DNA of 64,000 nt from Kaistella sp. 97-N-M2 (GCF_021513235.1 NZ_CP090976.1:1-64000); one strand, 5' to 3'. Positions 18,160 through 27,215 are shown, counted from the first letter of the stretch. Translations and numbers: made by a program. Notes: generated from the sequence alone by a model not told the origin.

Positions 18160-19264
18160 ATTCTATTTTGAAATCGACTTCCGCGTCGAGTTTTGGAAAT
18201 TTTTTCTCCGAAACGAAACTTTTGCCCGTACAGTCAATTTCCTTCCAGCCTTTTTTTCGACCGATATCGCCGACTTCTACAACGATCGGCACAAAAATGA
18301 TTTCATCTTCTCCGTCTAAAATTTCTTCTTTATACTGGACGGCGACATCCAAAATACATTCAAAATCCGTGTTGAGTTTTACGTTTCTGTAGATGACATC
18401 GTAATGCGTTTCCTTGTTTTCGGGGATTTCTTTGTACACTTCCCAGTTTTGCGTGGAACCTCTTAAGTCGGAAATTGCTTTTAAACCTTCATACAGGGCC
18501 ATTGTGTAATATTTGCGCGTTCCCTCCCTTTTATAATCGTCCGGAAAATGACCGCCTTCATAAAGAATGGTCGGGATGCCCATTTTTGTAAAATTGTCGC
18601 CCGTGGATGTCGGATAAAATTCGTCCGAATATCTGGCGATTTGGTTTGGAAGTTCCGTCTTCAGATTACCGTAAATTTTAGAAATGACCGCCATGGCTTT
18701 TTTCCGTGTTTCTGTAATTTCCCGCGTGTGATCCTGCGAGGGCGCAAGGAAGGCCAGCGTGGCCGGATGATGTCCGTCTGTAGTGAAAATGGTGCGTTGC
18801 TCGTGCAGATTCAACGCATAATCGTACTGGCCATTGTCGGCGACATCTTTTAGGAGACGAAATTCTTTGCTCGAAAGTTTTAGAAAGTCGCGGTTCATAT
18901 CGATATCCAGAGCATTTCTACGCGTCCATTTCTCCGATCCGTCCGGATTAAGCATTAAAATAAAATCCAAAGTAATTTTCGACAACAGATTTTCCCGCAT
19001 TTCGGGTTGATTTTTTAAACTTTCCAGAAGGTCGAGCAGAGCGTGCGTAGCGTTCGATTCATTTCCGTGCATCTGCGACCACGCCAAAATTTTCGTGGGT
19101 CCGGTGCCAAGCGTCATTTTAAAAATTGGTTTCTCCAGAGAAGACCTGCCGACTTCTTTTATATGATCGCTGAAATTCGTCTGTAGGTAAATAAATAATT
19201 TTTCCGGGGAAATATAGCGGTTTGGGAAATCAGGAGTTTTTCGGTAAACGAAGCGTGAAGCCAT
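18158..19264 (-). CDS. M14-family zinc carboxypeptidase
   Basis: 368-residue metallocarboxypeptidase. HGNES (about residues 69-73) provides the zinc His and Glu, DIDMNRDF the substrate-binding Asn-Arg, and LNLHEQ the third zinc ligand; ILYEGGHFPDDY is the region of the catalytic glutamate. No signal peptide is seen, so it is probably cytoplasmic. The frame extends 53 residues upstream but that part is low-complexity AT-rich translation, so the ATG at 19264 is taken. The gene faces away from terC across a 348-bp gap that holds promoters and operator-like palindromes. Confidence 0.85.
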   Translation of the reverse strand: MASRFVYRKTPDFPNRYISPEKLFIYLQTNFSDHIKEVGRSSLEKPIFKMTLGTGPTKILAWSQMHGNESNATHALLDLLESLKNQPEMRENLLSKITLDFILMLNPDGSEKWTRRNALDIDMNRDFLKLSSKEFRLLKDVADNGQYDYALNLHEQRTIFTTDGHHPATLAFLAPSQDHTREITETRKKAMAVISKIYGNLKTELPNQIARYSDEFYPTSTGDNFTKMGIPTILYEGGHFPDDYKREGTRKYYTMALYEGLKAISDLRGSTQNWEVYKEIPENKETHYDVIYRNVKLNTDFECILDVAVQYKEEILDGEDEIIFVPIVVEVGDIGRKKGWKEIDCTGKSFVSEKKFPKLDAEVDFKIE

Positions 19265-19285
19265 ATTTCTAAATTTTACATTTTT

Positions 19286-19293
19286 CAAATTTA
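19286..19293 (-). promoter_or_regulatory. -7 promoter box of the M14 peptidase gene
   Basis: TAAATTTG on the minus strand, 21 nt before the start at 19264. Confidence 0.4.
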
Positions 19294-19551
19294 ATTTTTT
19301 TTGAGCGGATTTGAAAATTAACTTTTGTAAATTAGTTAAACAAACTGAAATGTCAGTTTGTCTGTTGGTAAAATTGTGGATTGGTTTATTTTTAATTAAA
19401 ATCTGTATGTTACAGTAAATCAATTTTATATATCGTTTATTTGATAGTTAAGTTTAGACATACTTTAAGTGAAAATAACGTGTATTTAGCCGTTTGAGGG
19501 CTATTAACATAAACAAGTTAACTTTTGTACTTCGCGATTGAGTTGATTTTA

Positions 19552-19565
19552 TTTACAAATGTAAA
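19552..19565. promoter_or_regulatory. Perfect palindrome TTTAC-AAAT-GTAAA upstream of terC
   Basis: Arms of five bases flank four, identical in form to sites before the HTH-regulator gene 1.2 kb downstream. It lies 24 bp upstream of the terC -7 box. Related, imperfect copies (TTAAC-TTTT-GTAAA at 19318; TTAAC-TTTT-GTACT at 19518) lie in the same gap. Likely a protein-binding site; the binding protein is not known. Confidence 0.5.
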
Positions 19566-19589
19566 ATAATCCGAAATTGATATTTTAGG

Positions 19590-19597
19590 TATATTTG
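19590..19597 (+). promoter_or_regulatory. -7 promoter box of terC
   Basis: TATATTTG, 15 nt before the ATG at 19613. Confidence 0.45.
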
Positions 19598-19612
19598 CAG
19601 ACATTTTATACT

Positions 19613-20704
19613 ATGACAAGTGAAACACTTTTTTTGTTAGGATTTCTCCTCTTTATCTCTATCATCCTTGCTTTAGATTTAGGTCTGTTGAATAAGAAAT
19701 CCGCCACGGTTTCGATGAAACAGGCCGGACTGATGAGTTTTTTCGTCGTTGCCCTGTCGATGTGCTTCTACTTCCTGCTCATCACTTACGGTCACCTACT
19801 CCACGGCATTACGAGCATGGAGAAGCTGCAACAGGTTATTACCGCTCATCATCATCCCGTAAAAATTCTTCCGAATGATCTGGAGACGAGTATTCAGCTG
19901 TATAACCAAAATTTAGGATTGGAATATCTTACAGGTTACGTTGTAGAATACGCGCTGTCTGTGGACAATATTTTTGTCATGGTTTTAATATTCACCGCTT
20001 TTGGCGTTGCGAAGAAAAATTATCACCGCGTTCTTTTTTGGGGAATTCTGGGCGCCATTGTAATGCGGTTTGCCTTTATATTCGTCGGGGCGGCACTTAT
20101 CGAGAAGTTCGACTGGATCATGTATGTATTTGGCGCGTTTCTCGTTTTTACGGGTATTAAAATGTTCCTGGAAAAAGACAGCGACGAGGAAATCGATACA
20201 AAAAATCATCCCGTCGTCCGATTTGCTAACAGGTTTTTTAAAGTTCATGACCATTTTGTCGGCAACAAGTTCTTTGTAACCGTAAACGGCGTGAAGAAAT
20301 TAACACCGCTTTTCCTCGTACTTTTAATAATAGAAGCCACCGATTTAATCTTCGCCGTCGACAGTATTCCGGCGATCTTTTCTGTAACTAAAGATCCTTA
20401 CATCGTTTTCTTCTCCAATATTTTCGCGATCATCGGTTTGCGCTCCATGTTCTTTATTCTCTCCGGCATTATCGATAAGTTCCGCTTTCTTAAGATCGGT
20501 TTGGCGGCACTGCTCACGTTTATCGGACTGAAGATGATCTTTCACATTTACCTTGAAGAATGGGGCTTTTCAACCACGCATTCGCTCTTCGTTATTGTCG
20601 GCATTCTGGCTTCGAGTATCTTCTTTTCCTTAATCTTTCCGGAGCGCATAAAAGACCGAAAACTAAAATTTGATCCGGAAAATGAAGATCATGGACGTTA
20701 TTAA
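19613..20704 (+). CDS. TerC/Alx-family membrane protein
   Basis: 363-residue integral membrane protein of the TerC family, whose characterised members (Alx, MeeF/YceF) export manganese. It has about eight to nine helices. Metal-site motifs are ALDLGLLNKKS near the start, YALSVDNIFVM (about residues 113-123) and EATDLIFAVDSIPA (about 240-253), each with conserved acidic residues within helices. The frame could begin at an upstream TTG, but the ATG at 19613 fits the family N-terminus. The long loop at about 60-100 contains a histidine cluster (HGITS...ITAHHHPVK). A palindrome upstream suggests regulation. Confidence 0.88.
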   Translation: MTSETLFLLGFLLFISIILALDLGLLNKKSATVSMKQAGLMSFFVVALSMCFYFLLITYGHLLHGITSMEKLQQVITAHHHPVKILPNDLETSIQLYNQNLGLEYLTGYVVEYALSVDNIFVMVLIFTAFGVAKKNYHRVLFWGILGAIVMRFAFIFVGAALIEKFDWIMYVFGAFLVFTGIKMFLEKDSDEEIDTKNHPVVRFANRFFKVHDHFVGNKFFVTVNGVKKLTPLFLVLLIIEATDLIFAVDSIPAIFSVTKDPYIVFFSNIFAIIGLRSMFFILSGIIDKFRFLKIGLAALLTFIGLKMIFHIYLEEWGFSTTHSLFVIVGILASSIFFSLIFPERIKDRKLKFDPENEDHGRY

Positions 20705-20733
20705 TTAAATTTGTAAACAAGCGAATTAATTCG

Positions 20734-20759
20734 AAACCAATGCATTATGCGTTGGTTTT
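20734..20759 (+). terminator. Terminator after terC
   Basis: AAACCAA and TTGGTTT arms around TGCATTATGCG, running into TTTTA. The distal end overlaps the first palindrome at 20757. Confidence 0.55.
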
Positions 20760-20770
20760 ACTTTTGTAAA
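20757..20770. promoter_or_regulatory. Palindromic site 1 before the HTH-regulator gene
   Basis: TTTAC-TTTT-GTAAA, perfect arms. It is the first of three sites at about 33-34 bp spacing upstream of the regulator gene. Confidence 0.5.
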
Positions 20771-20789
20771 GTGTCTCATAGAAGATTTA

Positions 20790-20803
20790 TTTACAATTGT
20801 ATT
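20790..20803. promoter_or_regulatory. Palindromic site 2 before the HTH-regulator gene
   Basis: TTTAC-AATT-GTATT, with the outer two bases of one arm mismatched; 33 bp from site 1. Confidence 0.4.
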
Positions 20804-20823
20804 TTATAGTTGTAAAATATAGT

Positions 20824-20837
20824 TTTACATTTGTAAT
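20824..20837. promoter_or_regulatory. Palindromic site 3 overlapping the -7 box
   Basis: TTTAC-ATTT-GTAAT. It contains the -7 element TACATTTG (20826-20833), which ends 5 nt before the ATG at 20839. A protein bound here would block transcription, as in auto-repressed Cro/CI-type genes. Confidence 0.5.
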
Positions 20838-20838
20838 T

Positions 20839-21351
20839 ATGAATTTAAACGAGAGAATTTCCAAAATCATCGCTTATTCGGAATTATCGGCGTCGGAGTT
20901 TGCAGATGAGATCGATGTGCAGCGTTCGAATATTTCTCACATCGCGTCGGGCAGAAATAAGCCGTCGCTGGATTTTTTAATTAAAATAAAAGACCGTTTC
21001 CCCGAGCTGCAGTGGGATTGGCTCATTACCGGCGTTGGCGAAATGGTGAAAAATCCGGAACCGGAAACTCTCGCCGATAAGCCCAAAACACCTTCCCTGC
21101 CGGATTTATTTTCGCTTATTGATGATGAAAATTTTGGCGTTACAGAATCTGAAGATAAAGTTTCAAAAGAAATTCCGCGAGAATTGGAAATTTCCACGCC
21201 GATGCCTGAAAAAGAAAAAATATCCGATTCTCGGCGATTAGAAGCGAGCGAGCAAACAAATACTCCACAAATTACTGAAAACCAACAAAATAACATCAAA
21301 CGAATCGTTTGGTTTTATGAAAACGGCAAGTTCGAAAGTTTTGAACCTTAA
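20839..21351 (+). CDS. XRE-family HTH transcriptional regulator
   Basis: 170-residue protein with an N-terminal Cro/CI-type helix-turn-helix (residues 1-65: ERISKIIAYSELSASEFADEIDVQRSNISHI, then ASGRNKPSLDFLIKI) and the WLITGVGEM segment typical of Bacteroidetes members. A variable acidic linker (about 70-150) leads to a conserved-looking C-terminal tail RIVWFYENGKFESFEP. The ATG at 20839 is chosen over a longer AT-rich leader because the promoter box and palindrome lie inside that leader. Autoregulation through sites 1-3 is inferred from the layout. Targets are unknown; terC is a candidate. Confidence 0.8.
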   Translation: MNLNERISKIIAYSELSASEFADEIDVQRSNISHIASGRNKPSLDFLIKIKDRFPELQWDWLITGVGEMVKNPEPETLADKPKTPSLPDLFSLIDDENFGVTESEDKVSKEIPRELEISTPMPEKEKISDSRRLEASEQTNTPQITENQQNNIKRIVWFYENGKFESFEP

Positions 21352-21447
21352 ATTAAAATTCAGAAACGATTTTTTAAATTTTTAAAGTTTCAAACATTCT
21401 ATTAGGCCTCTCAATATTTAGTTCGGCACCCTTCTTCATTATTTTCG

Positions 21448-21455
21448 TATTTTTG
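21448..21455 (+). promoter_or_regulatory. -7 promoter box of the AAA ATPase gene
   Basis: TATTTTTG, 22 nt before the ATG at 21478. Confidence 0.4.
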
Positions 21456-21477
21456 ATTTTATACAAAATCATTTTCT

Positions 21478-22848
21478 ATGAAACTGGCTGATCTCGCAAA
21501 AGAACTACAAATATCCACCGAAAGTTTTATCAGGTTTATTCAGGATTTCGATCTGGAGCTTTCGGAATGCATCACGACCGATTTCGAAGTAAAACCGGAT
21601 TTCCTGCGTTTCGCCCGGGAAAACATTTCCTTTCTGAAAAAATATGAAGAAGACCTCGATGAGCAAAAATCGGTAGAAGACATTGCGGCGAACATCAATC
21701 AGCCCACGCAGCAGGTTGCAAAAATTCTTGAGACGGAAAAACCCAAAGTTTTTGATAACGGACTCTACAGATCTTCCGTTTCCAGCTACAGCATTGATAA
21801 TAAGTTGGGCGGAAATTACCAGTTTGTGTATGATTATTTTGGAAAAAAGACCAGTTTAACACAGCGCGATTTCATCGGTTACCGCGATCTCTTCTTCTTT
21901 GTGTCGAAAACCCTCGCACCTTTTCTTAATCCGACTCCGCTTACCGACTGGGGAATCCACAGAGCCGCGGGCTCCGTTCTGTACGGTCCTCCCGGAAGCG
22001 GCAAAATTTTCTGGGCGAAAAAAATTGCAGAGATTATTCACTATCAATTTAAAGAGGTCAAGAAATATTATTACGGAACTTCTTTTGTAGACGGCAACCA
22101 GACAAGTTTCAACGATTATTTGGTCGAAATGATGAAAGAGGAAAAGGTGTTGCTGTTTATGGAAGATTTCGACACGATTATGAATCAGCGCAGCGACCAA
22201 AATTCCGTTAAATCCTGTGATGAAGAGACAAAGGCGATTATTTTGCATTACGTGGGACATTTTGAAAAGGAAAACTTGCTTATGGTCGGTTCCGCAACTT
22301 CTCTCGTCAATATAGACAAGGAGATTCTTGCGCCGGGCCGGTTCGATGTGGTTATTCCGGTATTCCCGCCGAATCTGCAGGAACGCGCCGAAATGATTTT
22401 GTACAGCATGACCGACGACTTAGCACAAGATGCCTTGCTGATGAAAATTTTGGTAAAGAATAATGCTGATAAAATTCCGTTCTGGCAGGAAATCTCCGCC
22501 AAAATGCGCGCTTTTTCGAATACGATGATCGTGGACTTCACGCAAAGTTTAAAGAAAAGACTGCGCGACCACTATTTAAGACACGGCTCAGACGATATTA
22601 AAATTGACACCAACCTTTTGGATTCCGCGCTTCGGGAAGCGTCTGCAAAGCTGACTGACGAATATTTAAATCAGGTGGCGCAGTTTATAGTGGATGTTTC
22701 AATTAACAATCGCGATGATTTTCCCCAAAGAATTGCAGCGCTGAAACAGGAACTGCAACATTACAAAGCCGTCGAAACGCCGCGCAAATCAATTGGTTTT
22801 ACGCATCAGGAGCAGGAAGACAGGAGCGCAGCAGAAACAAAAAAATAA
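21478..22848 (+). CDS. AAA+ ATPase with an IF2-N-like N-terminal domain
   Basis: 456-residue protein. Residues 1-55 (LADLAKELQISTESFIRFIQDF...TDFEVKPDFLRFAR) resemble the IF2_N-type helical domain. After a linker comes a single AAA+ module of the CDC48/FtsH-like class: Walker A YGPPGSGKIFWAKK (about residues 168-181), Walker B VLLFMEDFD (about 222-230) and APGRFDVVIPV with the arginine of the box VII region. The C-terminal 100 residues are helical and charged. No protease or nuclease domain is attached. Function is unknown; remodelling of a protein complex is the family expectation. Confidence 0.75.
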   Translation: MKLADLAKELQISTESFIRFIQDFDLELSECITTDFEVKPDFLRFARENISFLKKYEEDLDEQKSVEDIAANINQPTQQVAKILETEKPKVFDNGLYRSSVSSYSIDNKLGGNYQFVYDYFGKKTSLTQRDFIGYRDLFFFVSKTLAPFLNPTPLTDWGIHRAAGSVLYGPPGSGKIFWAKKIAEIIHYQFKEVKKYYYGTSFVDGNQTSFNDYLVEMMKEEKVLLFMEDFDTIMNQRSDQNSVKSCDEETKAIILHYVGHFEKENLLMVGSATSLVNIDKEILAPGRFDVVIPVFPPNLQERAEMILYSMTDDLAQDALLMKILVKNNADKIPFWQEISAKMRAFSNTMIVDFTQSLKKRLRDHYLRHGSDDIKIDTNLLDSALREASAKLTDEYLNQVAQFIVDVSINNRDDFPQRIAALKQELQHYKAVETPRKSIGFTHQEQEDRSAAETKK

Positions 22849-22872
22849 TTCATTGAAGATCAATGAATTATT
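22844..22872. terminator. Bidirectional terminator
   Basis: Perfect 12-bp arms AATAATTCATTG/CAATGAATTATT with loop AAGAT between convergent genes. The left arm contains the stop codon of the ATPase gene. Confidence 0.65.
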
Positions 22873-22894
22873 AAGAAAGTTTATCGCTTTAAAA

Positions 22895-23080
22895 TTACTT
22901 TTTAGATTTCTTCGGCACCTTTAGGTCTTTTTCGCGCGCTTCCGAAATGCCTATTGCCACCGCCTGTTTGCGGTCTTTCACTTTGTCGCCGGAAGAAGAT
23001 TTCAGTTTTCCCTCTTTAAATTCTTCCATCACCTTCCCAATTTTTTTTTGGGCTTTGTCCGAATATTTTTTCTCTGCCAT
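22895..23080 (-). CDS. Small basic DUF6496-like protein
   Basis: 61-residue, lysine-rich protein (MAEKKYSDKAQKKIGKVMEE at the start, LKVPKKSKK at the end) with SSSGDKVKDRKQAVAIGISEAR in the middle. This GKKV/RKQAxAIxxSEAR pattern is that of the DUF6496 family, small proteins widespread in bacteria and often stress-linked. Nucleic-acid binding is plausible from the charge but not shown. The start codon at 23080 lies just after an A/T-rich leader. Confidence 0.75.
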   Translation of the reverse strand: MAEKKYSDKAQKKIGKVMEEFKEGKLKSSSGDKVKDRKQAVAIGISEAREKDLKVPKKSKK

Positions 23081-23204
23081 GATTTTTAATTTTAAAATTA
23101 AACTTTAACGATTTTATATTCAGCGGATTGCTGCGGAAAAAAGCATCAATTTTTTTGCCATTTTATTTCTGAAAAGGAAGTTTAACAGAAGTTAAGAAAA
23201 TTAC

Positions 23205-23212
23205 TATCTTTG
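23205..23212 (+). promoter_or_regulatory. -7 promoter box of the S9 peptidase gene
   Basis: TATCTTTG, 22 nt before the ATG at 23235. Confidence 0.5.
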
Positions 23213-23234
23213 AAACCTTATCCAAATTTATACA

Positions 23235-25361
23235 ATGAAAAAGTTCTTTTTATCAGTTTCAATTTTAGTTTCGGTGTCTTATTTTACACAGGAAATTACG
23301 TTAGATAAAATTTATTCCGGCTATTATCGCGGCAAAGGAATTTCCGGCATCGCGTCTCTGAAAAACGGCGAAAATTATGCCGTCATCGAAGCTGGCGGTA
23401 TAGCCAAATACTCTTACAAAACCTCTCAGAAAAACGGAAATATTGTGGAGGGAAATTTTCAGTCCTATATATTTAATGAAGACGAATCGAAAATAATGCT
23501 TTTAAAGGAAAGCCAGCCGATCTACAGACATTCCTTCTTAGGCAAATTTGATGTGAAAGATTTAAAATCCGGCAAAGTTCTTAATCTGAACAATGGAAAT
23601 TATGTGCAGGAACCTTCGTTTTCGCCGGATGGTGGCAAGGTTGCATTCATCTCCGATAATAACCTTTTCTATCAGGATTTAAATTCAGGAAAAATTACGC
23701 AGATTACAACGGACGGCAAGAAAAATTCAATATTAAACGGACTCGCGGATTGGGTGTACGAAGAAGAATTCGGCCACGCGAAACAATATGAGTGGACGAA
23801 AAATTCCGATGCGCTGGTTTTTGTTAAATCCGATGAAACTGAAGTTCCGGAAATGTACATTCCTATTTATGGAAAACAGCTTTATCCGTCGGAAATGAGA
23901 TTTAAATATCCGAAAGCGGGCGAAAAAAATTCGGTTGTTTCGGCGCATCTTTACCGTTTGGATTCCGCGAAAACGCTTCCTTTAAGTCTGGCCAATTTCA
24001 AAAACTACTATATTCCAAATGTTTACAAAACTGCGAAAGCCGATGAAATTATCCTCATCACGTCCGAAAGAACCCAAAATGCTTCTGATGTTTTAAAAGT
24101 GAACACCAAAACCGGTAATGTTCAGAAACTATTTACCGAAACGGACGATAAGTGGGTAGATACCGATAATGTAACTTTAGAATTTCTGGACGATGATTCC
24201 TTTATCTGGGGTTCCGAACGCGACGGAAACCGCCATCTTTACTGGTACGACCAAAACGGAAAACTGAAAAAGCAGATCACGAAAGGCAACTGGGAGGTTA
24301 CCGATTATTACGGTTTTAATCCGAAAACGAAAGAAGTTTATGTGCAGACCACGCAAAACGGAAGCATCAACAAAGTGGTTTCAAAAATAAATATCGATAC
24401 CGGGAAATCTACGCTTCTTTCCAATACCGACGGGACAAACAGCGCCAATTTCAGCGGCAATTACAACTATTTTATTGAGACTTCGTCCTCCGCTGCAAAA
24501 CCGTACACTTTTGTTTTAAAGGATACCAACGGCAAAACGGTAAAAGAACTTCAGAATAATACCGAACAACTCGAAAAACTCAAAGCCGACAACTGGGTGG
24601 AGAGAGAATTTTTTACCATTCCAAACGAGGCCGGCGATCAGATGAACGCCTGGGTGATGAAGCCGAAAAATTTCGACAAAAATAAAAAATACCCGTTGTT
24701 TATGTATCAATATTCCGGGCCCGGATCTCAAACGGTAACGAATTCCTGGGATGCCGGAAACGGTTTATGGTTTAATCACCTTGTACAGCAGGGCTACATT
24801 GTGGCGTGTGTTGATGGGCGCGGAACCGGCTTTAAAGGCACGAAATATAAAAAAGAAACTTATATGAACCTGGGGAAATATGAAATCGAAGATCAGATTG
24901 CCGCCGCAAAATGGTTTGGAAATCAGAGCTATATCGATAAATCCAGAATCGGCATTTTCGGCTGGAGTTTCGGCGGTTACATGGCAAGCTTGGCCCTGAC
25001 GAAAGGTGCAGATGTTTTCAAAACCGGAATCGCTGTAGCGCCCGTGACGAACTGGAGATATTACGACTCCATTTACACGGAAAGATTTTTAAGAACTCCG
25101 CGGGAAAATCCTAAAGGTTACGACGAAAATTCGCCAACCACCTACGCTCAGTTACTGAAAGGAAAATTCCTTTTAATCCATGGGACAGCGGATGACAACG
25201 TTCATTTCCAGAATTCGATGGAATTTTCCGAAGCTTTAATTCAAAACAAAAAGCAGTTCGAATTTATGGCGTACCCGGATAAAAACCACGGCATTTTCGG
25301 TGGCAACACGAGGCCGCAGCTTTATGAAAAAATGACGAATTTCCTTTTGGAAAATCTTTAA
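23235..25361 (+). CDS. Secreted S9 peptidase, dipeptidyl peptidase IV-like
   Basis: 708-residue exported serine peptidase of family S9B. A signal peptide occupies about residues 1-18. The N-terminal beta-propeller (about 40-450) contains WVYEEEFG, the segment with the glutamates that bind the substrate amino terminus in DPP-IV. The alpha/beta-hydrolase domain has the nucleophile in GWSFGGYMAS (about residue 580), the aspartate in GTADDNVHF and the histidine in DKNHGIFGG. It releases X-Pro or X-Ala dipeptides from peptides in the periplasm. The three peptide transporter genes that follow fit a peptide-uptake role. Confidence 0.9.
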   Translation: MKKFFLSVSILVSVSYFTQEITLDKIYSGYYRGKGISGIASLKNGENYAVIEAGGIAKYSYKTSQKNGNIVEGNFQSYIFNEDESKIMLLKESQPIYRHSFLGKFDVKDLKSGKVLNLNNGNYVQEPSFSPDGGKVAFISDNNLFYQDLNSGKITQITTDGKKNSILNGLADWVYEEEFGHAKQYEWTKNSDALVFVKSDETEVPEMYIPIYGKQLYPSEMRFKYPKAGEKNSVVSAHLYRLDSAKTLPLSLANFKNYYIPNVYKTAKADEIILITSERTQNASDVLKVNTKTGNVQKLFTETDDKWVDTDNVTLEFLDDDSFIWGSERDGNRHLYWYDQNGKLKKQITKGNWEVTDYYGFNPKTKEVYVQTTQNGSINKVVSKINIDTGKSTLLSNTDGTNSANFSGNYNYFIETSSSAAKPYTFVLKDTNGKTVKELQNNTEQLEKLKADNWVEREFFTIPNEAGDQMNAWVMKPKNFDKNKKYPLFMYQYSGPGSQTVTNSWDAGNGLWFNHLVQQGYIVACVDGRGTGFKGTKYKKETYMNLGKYEIEDQIAAAKWFGNQSYIDKSRIGIFGWSFGGYMASLALTKGADVFKTGIAVAPVTNWRYYDSIYTERFLRTPRENPKGYDENSPTTYAQLLKGKFLLIHGTADDNVHFQNSMEFSEALIQNKKQFEFMAYPDKNHGIFGGNTRPQLYEKMTNFLLENL

Positions 25362-25384
25362 AGATAAACTTCGCAATCAGGCAG

Positions 25385-25408
25385 AAAGCTCTCTTCGGGG
25401 GGCTTTTT
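25385..25408 (+). terminator. Terminator after the S9 peptidase gene
   Basis: AAAGCTCTC and GGGGGGCTTT pair with G-U pairs around a TTC loop, then T-run. Confidence 0.6.
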
Positions 25409-25445
25409 AATTAAACTAAATCTATTTCTTAAAATAACTTTAAAC

Positions 25446-27113
25446 ATGGCAAAAACGACGACCAGCAAACATCCGAAAGGTTTACCTTACCTCTTTTTTA
25501 CGGAAATGTGGGAGCGATTCGGTTACTATTTAATCCTCGGAATTTTTGTTCTGTATCTCATCGAACCGCAGGGAATGGGCGGCGGTCTGGGCATTACGGA
25601 CAAAAACGCCGACGATATTTTCGGTACCTATATCGCGCTTACTTATCTTACTCCTTTTATTGGCGGCTTTTTGGCAGACCGTGTTTTAGGTTATATCAAA
25701 TCGATTTATCTGGGCGGGATTTTAATGGCGGCAGGTTATATCGGTATGGGAATTTTTAAAGATATGACGTTGTTCTACAGTTCATTGGCTTTAATTATTA
25801 TCGGTAACGGCTTTTTTAAACCCACCATTTCCACGCTGCTTGGCAATCTCTACAGCGAAGAACCTTACAAAGCAAATAAAGACTCCGGCTACAATATTTT
25901 CTACATGGGAATTAACATCGGGGCCTTTATCTGTAATATTATTGCGGCGTTTATGCGCAACAAATTCGGTTGGGGCGAAGCCTTTATTACCGCCGGTGTG
26001 GGCATGCTTTTGGGGCTCATCATCTTCACGATCGGTTTAAAGCATTACAGACATGCTGCCGTGATGAAACCAAGCCAGGAAGGTGATACGAAACTTTCGG
26101 AGATCTTGTTGAAGGTTTTTGTTCCGGCTTTAATTGCCGGGGCGATCGGTTGGTTTATTCCGGGCAATTTAATTGGAAGTGATTCTACGGACGCGTTTAT
26201 TTTCGCCACAATTCCTGTAATCTACTTCTATGTTTCGCTTTACTTTAAAGCCAACGCCGAAGAAAAACCTTCCATTGGCGCTTTGCTGTCCATATTTTTG
26301 ATCTCGATGTTTTTCTGGGCAGTTTTCAAACAAAACGGCACGGCACTTACACGTTGGGCCAATTATTATACGGACCGCAGCGTCACCCCGTCTTTAGAAA
26401 AGCCGTTGGAATCTATTTATATGGTCGAAGGTCTGAAATATGAGGATAAAGAAGTGCCGCTTTACGATGAGCAATACCGCGCCGAAAAAGACGAAAATAA
26501 GAAAACCATCAAGGTTCAGGGGAAAGACGTTTATTTTAAAAATATCACGCCCGAGAAGCGCGCGACGTTGGAAGCCGGCAGCAACAGCGAAGTCTTTCTT
26601 TACAACACCGAATTGTTCCAGTCCGTCAATCCGTTTTGGGTTATTGTGTTAACGCCGTTTGTGGTTGGAGTCTGGATGTTGCTGCGGCGAAAAAATAAGG
26701 AACCGACTACTCCATCGAAAATTATTATTGGTCTATTCATCTCTGCGATTTCATGTTTGGTGATGGTTTTGGCCGTTCAGGCCGGACAAAATGGCGCCAT
26801 CAAAGTTTCTCCTTTGTGGCTTGTTGCAGGTTACGGCGTTATAACGATTGGCGAATTATGTTTATCACCGATGGGTCTGTCCTTCGTGTCGAAATTATCG
26901 CCGGCGCGTAGTACAGCGCTGATGATGGGCGGCTTTTTTCTGGCAAACTCCGTAGGAAATAAACTGTCGGGAATTTTGGCGAGCACGTGGTACGATTATG
27001 AAAATAAAACGAATTACTTCCTGGTGAATTTTGCGCTCCTAATATTTGCCACCTTGCTTGGTCTGTCGATGTTGAAAAGATTAAACAGAATTATGAAAGA
27101 AAAAGGCCATTAG
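25446..27113 (+). CDS. POT-family proton:peptide symporter 1
   Basis: 555-residue major-facilitator transporter for di- and tripeptides. The helix-1 motif EMWERFGYY (ExxERF), the family signature FYMGINIGAFICN (about residues 152-164) and GELCLSPMGLSFVSK on a late helix are all present. A roughly 90-residue polar insert (about residues 305-395, from YTDRSVTPS to LFQSVNPF) separates two later helices; such an extracytoplasmic loop is known from some POT proteins but its sequence differs from the insert in the next gene. Uptake of peptides released by the DPP-IV-like enzyme is inferred. Confidence 0.9.
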   Translation: MAKTTTSKHPKGLPYLFFTEMWERFGYYLILGIFVLYLIEPQGMGGGLGITDKNADDIFGTYIALTYLTPFIGGFLADRVLGYIKSIYLGGILMAAGYIGMGIFKDMTLFYSSLALIIIGNGFFKPTISTLLGNLYSEEPYKANKDSGYNIFYMGINIGAFICNIIAAFMRNKFGWGEAFITAGVGMLLGLIIFTIGLKHYRHAAVMKPSQEGDTKLSEILLKVFVPALIAGAIGWFIPGNLIGSDSTDAFIFATIPVIYFYVSLYFKANAEEKPSIGALLSIFLISMFFWAVFKQNGTALTRWANYYTDRSVTPSLEKPLESIYMVEGLKYEDKEVPLYDEQYRAEKDENKKTIKVQGKDVYFKNITPEKRATLEAGSNSEVFLYNTELFQSVNPFWVIVLTPFVVGVWMLLRRKNKEPTTPSKIIIGLFISAISCLVMVLAVQAGQNGAIKVSPLWLVAGYGVITIGELCLSPMGLSFVSKLSPARSTALMMGGFFLANSVGNKLSGILASTWYDYENKTNYFLVNFALLIFATLLGLSMLKRLNRIMKEKGH

Positions 27114-27136
27114 ATAACAGCAATAATGAGTATGAT

Positions 27137-27166
27137 AAATCGCAGACAGTTTCTGCGATTTTTTTC
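27137..27166 (+). terminator. Terminator after POT gene 1
   Basis: AAATCGCAGA, loop, TCTGCGATTT, then T-run. Confidence 0.8.
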
Positions 27167-27185
27167 TTTAAAGCCGCTAAAAATG

Positions 27186-27215
27186 TTGGTAAAAACGCAA
27201 AAAAAACTATATTTG
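27186..27215 (+). promoter_or_regulatory. Promoter of POT gene 2
   Basis: TTG at 27186-27188, 19-bp spacer, TATATTTG at 27208-27215; 30 nt before the ATG. A good match to the consensus, so this gene has its own promoter. Confidence 0.7.
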
